From: Paraconiothyrium sp. Pb-2020
Lineage: Eukaryota > Ascomycota > Dothideomycetes > Pleosporales > Didymosphaeriaceae
Direction of reading: 5' to 3'
Assembly (NCBI GenBank): GCA_022419385.1
Contig: JAJUBI010000004.1
Span: 2,647,286-2,711,285, forward strand
Length of the DNA: 64,000 nucleotides
Numbering within the stretch: position 1 is the stretch's first letter; every line of letters starts with the position of its first letter. Under the pieces are notes generated by a model. The model did no database searches and had not been told where the DNA came from. It saw only the letters and a program-made list of their open reading frames with translations. The position numbers were made by a program, and so were the translations under genes. Of the stretch, positions 59,546 through 64,000 are shown one piece after another.

Positions 59546-62250
59546 TCACCGCTGCGCGTTCGGACAGCCCAAGTTGAATTTGTAGATGTCAACCCACTCG
59601 GGGACACAATACCCCTCCACAGGGGTGACCGTCTCGTATTTGACCTGCACACCATTAACCGTCTTCTTGGGAACGTTCTTCTTTGACTCGGCGTCATTGG
59701 TCTCTTTGAACCACATTCCGTCGCCGCAGGCAGCTCCATAGTTGGTCGTGTCCGGAAGACAGGCACTCATCGTGCGCCATGTTGTTCCTTGGCCGTCGCA
59801 GTCCACGGAAAAGTCTCTGCATTGAAGTGTGGTTCCTGCGCAGTCGCCCTTTTTGTGGAAGCATTGCTTGAGGTTTTGGTTGAGATTGAGTCTTTTGTGA
59901 TGACGTCGTATAGCGATGGAGAGCTCGTGCTATTGGAGACGAGGTCGGAGAAGGTGATGTGCTCCAAGTTGAGATCTGCTACTTGGGTTGTGCGCTTGGG
60001 TGGCGATTTGACTTCGGTGGAGTTTTTGCGGACGGAGTAGCCAGTGGAGTCTTGGACACAGAGGGATGGATCGTCCCATGCTGCGGTTGCGACATCGGTC
60101 CAAAGCTGGGTAAGGTTGTAGATATTTTGAAGAGAGTAGTAGAGTCTACAATCGGCTGCATCATACTTGAACTGCACCGGGATGTTGTCCTCATCTCCCT
60201 TGCGGATCTGATCGCGAATGTTGAAGCCGGCAAAATTAATGAATAAGTCGCTGTTACCGCGTTGTGGAAGTCTTGCAAAGGCATCAAAATCTTCGATTGT
60301 GTCGTTAACGTTGCTGAAATCGTAGTCAAGGGCTTCTGAGGAATAAAGACGGGCGCCACGGCTGCCGGAGGCAGCTTGCATAGGGCCGGTGGCTGGCCGG
60401 CCACCTACAACTACGGTCTTTACGCCTGCTTGGTGGGCCATAAGCTCGACGAAAGCTGCACAAGCTGAGGTGCATAGGCCGTCCGTGAGGAGGACGATGC
60501 TCTCTGGTGACCACGATGGAGGTATAGGGTTTGGTGGAGTATCGCCATAACCGAAGGGGATCCAACCTTGAAACCCAGCAATATCAAAGACTTGGTCAGA
60601 TAGGTTGTAGAGCTGTAGGTTCGAGAAGGTGTCGCTTTGGTAGGAGACAGGGCCCTTGTACTCATCCCAATCACTGTAATTCGCTCCTGTCGTCGGGTTG
60701 ATCCTATTGCCGATGACCCACTCGCTGGAAGAGAAGTACTGGTAATTAGGATCAAGGGCGCCATCACCTCCGGTCTCAAGGCTGTCCCACCAGGATGAGT
60801 AGCTCTCGCCCAACGTGTTGGCCATCTCAGTTGTGCGGATGCGGCTGCCTGTCCAGGGTTCCTGCTCGTAGAAGAAGCGCTTGAACACAGACACAGCAAG
60901 CAATTTCAGACCGCCGTAGTTCTGTTGAAGATCGATGACCACCCTGGAGATGTTCTTCTCCTGAGCATCACCTAGGAACTCGTCAATTACCCGGAAGAAG
61001 TTAAGCGTGTCATTTCCTGTTTGCAGGAAACTGGGTATGCTGACACCGGTCGTGTCATCCAGGAAATACCCGGAGACTACCCCTCCTGACAAGCGGCCAA
61101 GGTCCTTCTGTACATAGTCCGGATCGTTGGGGAAACCACCCTGTGACTCTGCACACCAATTGACTTTTTTGGATCGCCAGATGCGCAAAGGCGCTCAACA
61201 GGTGAGGGGCCCTCCGCGGTGCTATTTTCACCAGAATCATCATCTCCTCCTTCCCAGTCTGGCCACCACTGTGGGTTTGATGCATCCCAACTTTCGGGTA
61301 GGATTCCTAGCACGAAGTAATTGTAGAAGTCGCCAGCTGTGGTCAAGGGACCAGTGTGTCCGGCTTCGCTATACGAGGCTAGCCAGTAGGAGTACGTGGT
61401 GGTGCCATTGGCTTGCGTGTAGTTGATCGCATCGCCAGGGTAGAATAGAGCAGAATGCAGAACGCTCTGATAGCTCTGGATATCAAGTGCAGGAGACTCG
61501 AAAAGGGCGTTCCAATCCGCATGTGGCTCAAGATATCCCTCTGAGTTGATCTCGGCGAATGAGGTCAAATACTCCACAACATCTACGTCGTTGATCTTGG
61601 TTATTGGCGACGGCTCCCAACCTTGGAGTTGACTGTCGACGACTTCGTCTCGGAAGTACACACTGGGTGTTTCCTTTCCATCCCGGGAAGCCGAGACCAG
61701 AGAGAACGGTGAGATGAAGCTAAAAGGCGCCAGCAGACCCGCGCTCAGATAGACATGAGAATCGTGGAGGCGGTTAATGAGCAGCTGCAGGTCAGCTTCG
61801 AAGGCGTACTGCGTCGTATATTTGCCCTCTGCGATGCGGTCTTGTAGCAGGCCCAACTCAGCAACAACGTCGACCGGGGGCTGTTGATACCCCTGGGGAG
61901 GCTCCTTGAGCAAGGCCAACGTGCTCTGAAACTGCAGTGTCTGATTGTAATAGTTGATGAAGCGGGATGTCACGTCTGGAATGAATGGCACGTTCGACAG
62001 GCATTCAAACACATCCGAAGCCCAGAAAAGGGTCTGTCCTGCTGCGCATTAGATAAACGCAATGCATGATGTTGCGAACGGCGCACCTTGTTTTTGGATA
62101 CGATTAAATCACCACAGGCTGTACTGGCAACTTCAGGCGCCTCAGTTGGCGTGGGCGGCAAGATTAGCCGATCCGTCTCCGAAGCGGCGCGCCCAACACC
62201 AGACCGCTCAACACCCCGAACACCAACACACATTGATGAACCACAGACAT
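59546..62250 (-). CDS. secreted peptidase S41 family protein
   Basis: A fungal extracellular protein with a tail-specific-protease-like core. Modelled exons: 62250-62200, 62140-62087, 62033-61232, 61148-59905 and 59866-59546 (about 823 aa). The signal peptide (MSVVHQCVLVFGVLSGL) is encoded by exon 1. The 59-bp intron after it has a good CTAAT branch and avoids a stop. Landmarks are ASDVFECLSNVPF, YNQTLQFQSTLALLKEPP, RVVIDLQQNYGG and the nucleophile region LLTDGLCTSACAAF. The 83-bp third intron has a weak GTGAAA donor but restores the frame. The C-terminal Cys-rich domain (QCFHKKGDCAG, MSACLPDTTNYGAACGDGMW) is in another frame. I join it with a doubtful 38-bp intron; a 74-bp one (donor at 59940) also works, and a frame shift is possible. 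Confidence 0.8.
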
Positions 62251-62873
62251 GACGACGCGACAACGACAAACGAGTGCTGAAGAAAATTTTCCACACCCTC
62301 CAGTATTGATGGGGACCCCAATTTTATACTTGTAGGGGCCAAAATGGTCGCACCTCAGCCATCCCTCTTAGCTCCAATATGTCATCACGGTCACACTGAC
62401 CACAAAGAAGGCAAACGGCCAAAAGTCGCCGTTCTGGGCCGTTGGGGGCGATGCGCTTCACCAATCAAAGTGCTCACTGCGAGATCTAAAAACAACGTCC
62501 AATAGCCACCATGATCAGCCCTCCACGATCTGGATTGCTAAAGCCATTGTGCATTAATCTACAGGGGTTCTGGGGGCCACTTGGGCGCACATGGTCGTCG
62601 CATTCGCCTTTTAAGGCCTGGTGTAACCTACCAGTAGATCTGCTCATCTAAACAGCACTTGGGGCTGAAAAATCTAATTACCGCGCCATCGAGGTTTGAT
62701 CCTTTGTTGCAGCTGCGAAAAGCAACGAGTTGGCCTTGCGTAGTTTAGCCCAAAAACACGAAGTCGAAAACCTTATTACGAAGCCTCATTCCTGCGAGCT
62801 CTACAGTAACGAAGCTATCGGGCTCAGTCATGCCATGCTAGAATTTTAGGCACGCACCCTCGACCATTGCCGG
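62251..62873. promoter_or_regulatory. divergent promoter region, S41 gene / NACHT gene
   Basis: 623 bases between divergent start codons. No motif identified with confidence and no gene seen. The NACHT gene could have an upstream exon here. Confidence 0.45.
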
Positions 62874-64000
62874 ATGGAAGTCATGGCCGATCCTTTCGCG
62901 TCGCCTTCAGGTACCCACGTGCTTCACCGGTCCCTGAGCACTGATCACAAACTTCCGATCGACTTCTACGAGCCATTAGTGAACGACTTCCTACAAGACG
63001 AGAGATACATCAAATGGTCCGCGGGCTTCAGGCCATGGCAGCTTCACTGCTATGGTGGACCAGGATGTGGCAAGGTAAAGGCACATCAGAAGAGATGTTG
63101 GCTTGTCTAATAGCGCATAGTCAACATTCGCTGCCCGCGCTATTAGAGATTTGAGACAGCGTTACAAAGATCAGAATATCTTCGTGGCGTACATTCGCAT
63201 AAAGGAATATGTTCTGGATCATCATGCAGCTTTCGTCGAGGATTTCCTTTTCTGCTTATATGACCAAATCTGCACCCTACCAGCACATGATTACCAGAGT
63301 GCACGCCGAACTGGTCAGGCATCGTCGGAGAGGATACATTTACTTCGGACGGCACTACATGAGCAGCTGGCCAGGAACAAGCACAGCTTCCTCATTTTGG
63401 ATGGTTATGATACGTTAGACGTAGCTACGAGTATGCTGATAGACCACGAGTTGAAACACTCGGGTTTGTCTAACCTTTCGTTCTTCATCACCCGACGCAG
63501 CCCACCCTATCATCGGCCTGAGCATCTCAATGTTGGTTGCGACAGCTGTGGCCGGACTAGACTGGAACTGTATTGGGAGTGTCAGATATGCGGTCACTCT
63601 GGTCCACAATACTGTGACAAATGTCAAGAAGCTAGTGCTGTCTGTACGAATCAAGAGCACAAACTTGCCCTGGCGGAGCCCTATGATCGCATCGATCTAG
63701 ATATCAACAGGCCTCACTCCAACGGACCTCACTCTTCGATGCTTGGCTTCGTGGAGCGCGGATTGGATTTACATCCTGAGCTTGATGCGAAATCTGTTAA
63801 GCAGCTCGCGCGAGACGTCTCAGAGAGAGTTGGTGGCAACGTAAACCTTGCTAAACTTCGAATCGATGACTTACTAAGCATAGAGAACCTAGCTGACAAT
63901 CAAATGCTAAACGACAGACTCCCTCGCAGCGTGGTTGCTTTCTTCGACGCCGAGATCGATCAGCTCCTGCAGCGTGACCTTATTGATCGCGACCTAAGCT
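62874..64000 (+). CDS. STAND/NACHT NLR-like receptor, 5' part (runs off window)
   Basis: A partial gene. Exon 1 is 62874-63074, and exon 2 runs from 63121 past the edge. The 46-bp intron (GTAAAG..TCTAATAG..ATAG) splits the P-loop, and splicing makes GGPGCGKSTFAARAI (Walker A). Walker B is HSFLILDGYDTLD, and the sensor strand is LSNLSFFITRRSPP. Straight after it sits a Cys-rich insert, CDSC..WECQICGHSGPQYCDKC..VC and a final EHKL, shaped like a ZZ/B-box-type zinc site. The NACHT region then resumes with AKSVKQLARDVSERVGGNVN. Such proteins act as fungal intracellular sensors of non-self. The N-terminal effector domain is very short here (about 55 residues), so an upstream exon may be missing. 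The start could also be the ATG at 62883. The repeat domain lies beyond the window. Confidence 0.85.

Noticed and set aside
61150..61240. Apparent frameshift at an A6 run in the S41 gene
   Set aside because: An 83-bp intron from 61231 to 61149 ending TGTGCAG restores the frame without any indel, so a frameshift is not needed here.

Overview
The window is nuclear DNA of a filamentous ascomycete. The evidence is many short introns (mostly 45-60 bp, with GT..CTAAC/CTGAC..AG signals), gene spacing of 0.3-2.7 kb on both strands, and typical fungal families: a Zn(II)2Cys6 regulator, a HET-domain protein, a STAND/NACHT receptor, an OPT transporter, a psi-producing oxygenase, GH115 and SLX4. A Dothideomycete is my guess from overall gene style, not a demonstrated assignment. 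Exon joins given here were made by eye from reading frames and splice signals and have no transcript support. I found no tRNA, rRNA or CRISPR.

Layout. 1-2358: no confident gene. 2.4-5.4 kb: SLX4, scaffold of the SLX1-SLX4 nuclease. 6.0-7.1 kb: acetate/ammonium (Ato/GPR1) transporter. 8.2-10.6 kb: Zn2Cys6 transcription factor. 10.6-13.3 kb: poorly coding. 13.3-15.2 kb: amino acid permease. 16.0-16.6 kb: frameshifted remnant of a small secreted protein. 18.2 kb: 85-aa zinc-ribbon protein. 19.7-21.7 kb: second amino acid permease. 22.9-25.3 kb: unknown multi-pass membrane protein. 25.7-26.0 kb: short helical protein beside a hexanucleotide repeat. 26.2-29.5 kb: secreted GH115 xylan alpha-glucuronidase. 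30.7-32.7 kb: CPD photolyase. 34.5-35.9 kb: RING protein with a coding minisatellite. 36.3-37.8 kb: F-box protein. 38.3-41.5 kb: oligopeptide transporter. 43.3-45.3 kb: MFS transporter. 45.9-48.3 kb: secreted dipeptidyl peptidase V.

From 48.4 kb to the right edge the content shifts toward genes typical of fungal non-self recognition and programmed cell death. It holds a Zn2Cys6-HET fusion, a fatty-acid oxygenase of the Ppo type, a rearranged pair of broken genes (phosphate transporter and subtilisin-like protease), a 290-aa protein of unknown fold next to the dead protease, a secreted S41-type protease, and the start of a NACHT receptor with a zinc-binding insert that runs off the window.

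Possible connections. GH115, DPPV, S41, OPT and the two amino acid permeases fit an extracellular feeding programme: polymer digestion followed by peptide and amino acid uptake. The 48-64 kb end reads as an immunity or incompatibility-type island with gene decay. The most interesting items are the Zn2Cys6-HET gene, whose coding frame is recovered only when a 51-bp intron carrying a stop codon is removed, and the broken subtilase lying tail to tail with the unknown 290-aa gene, an arrangement that recalls known fungal protease/cell-death-effector pairs.
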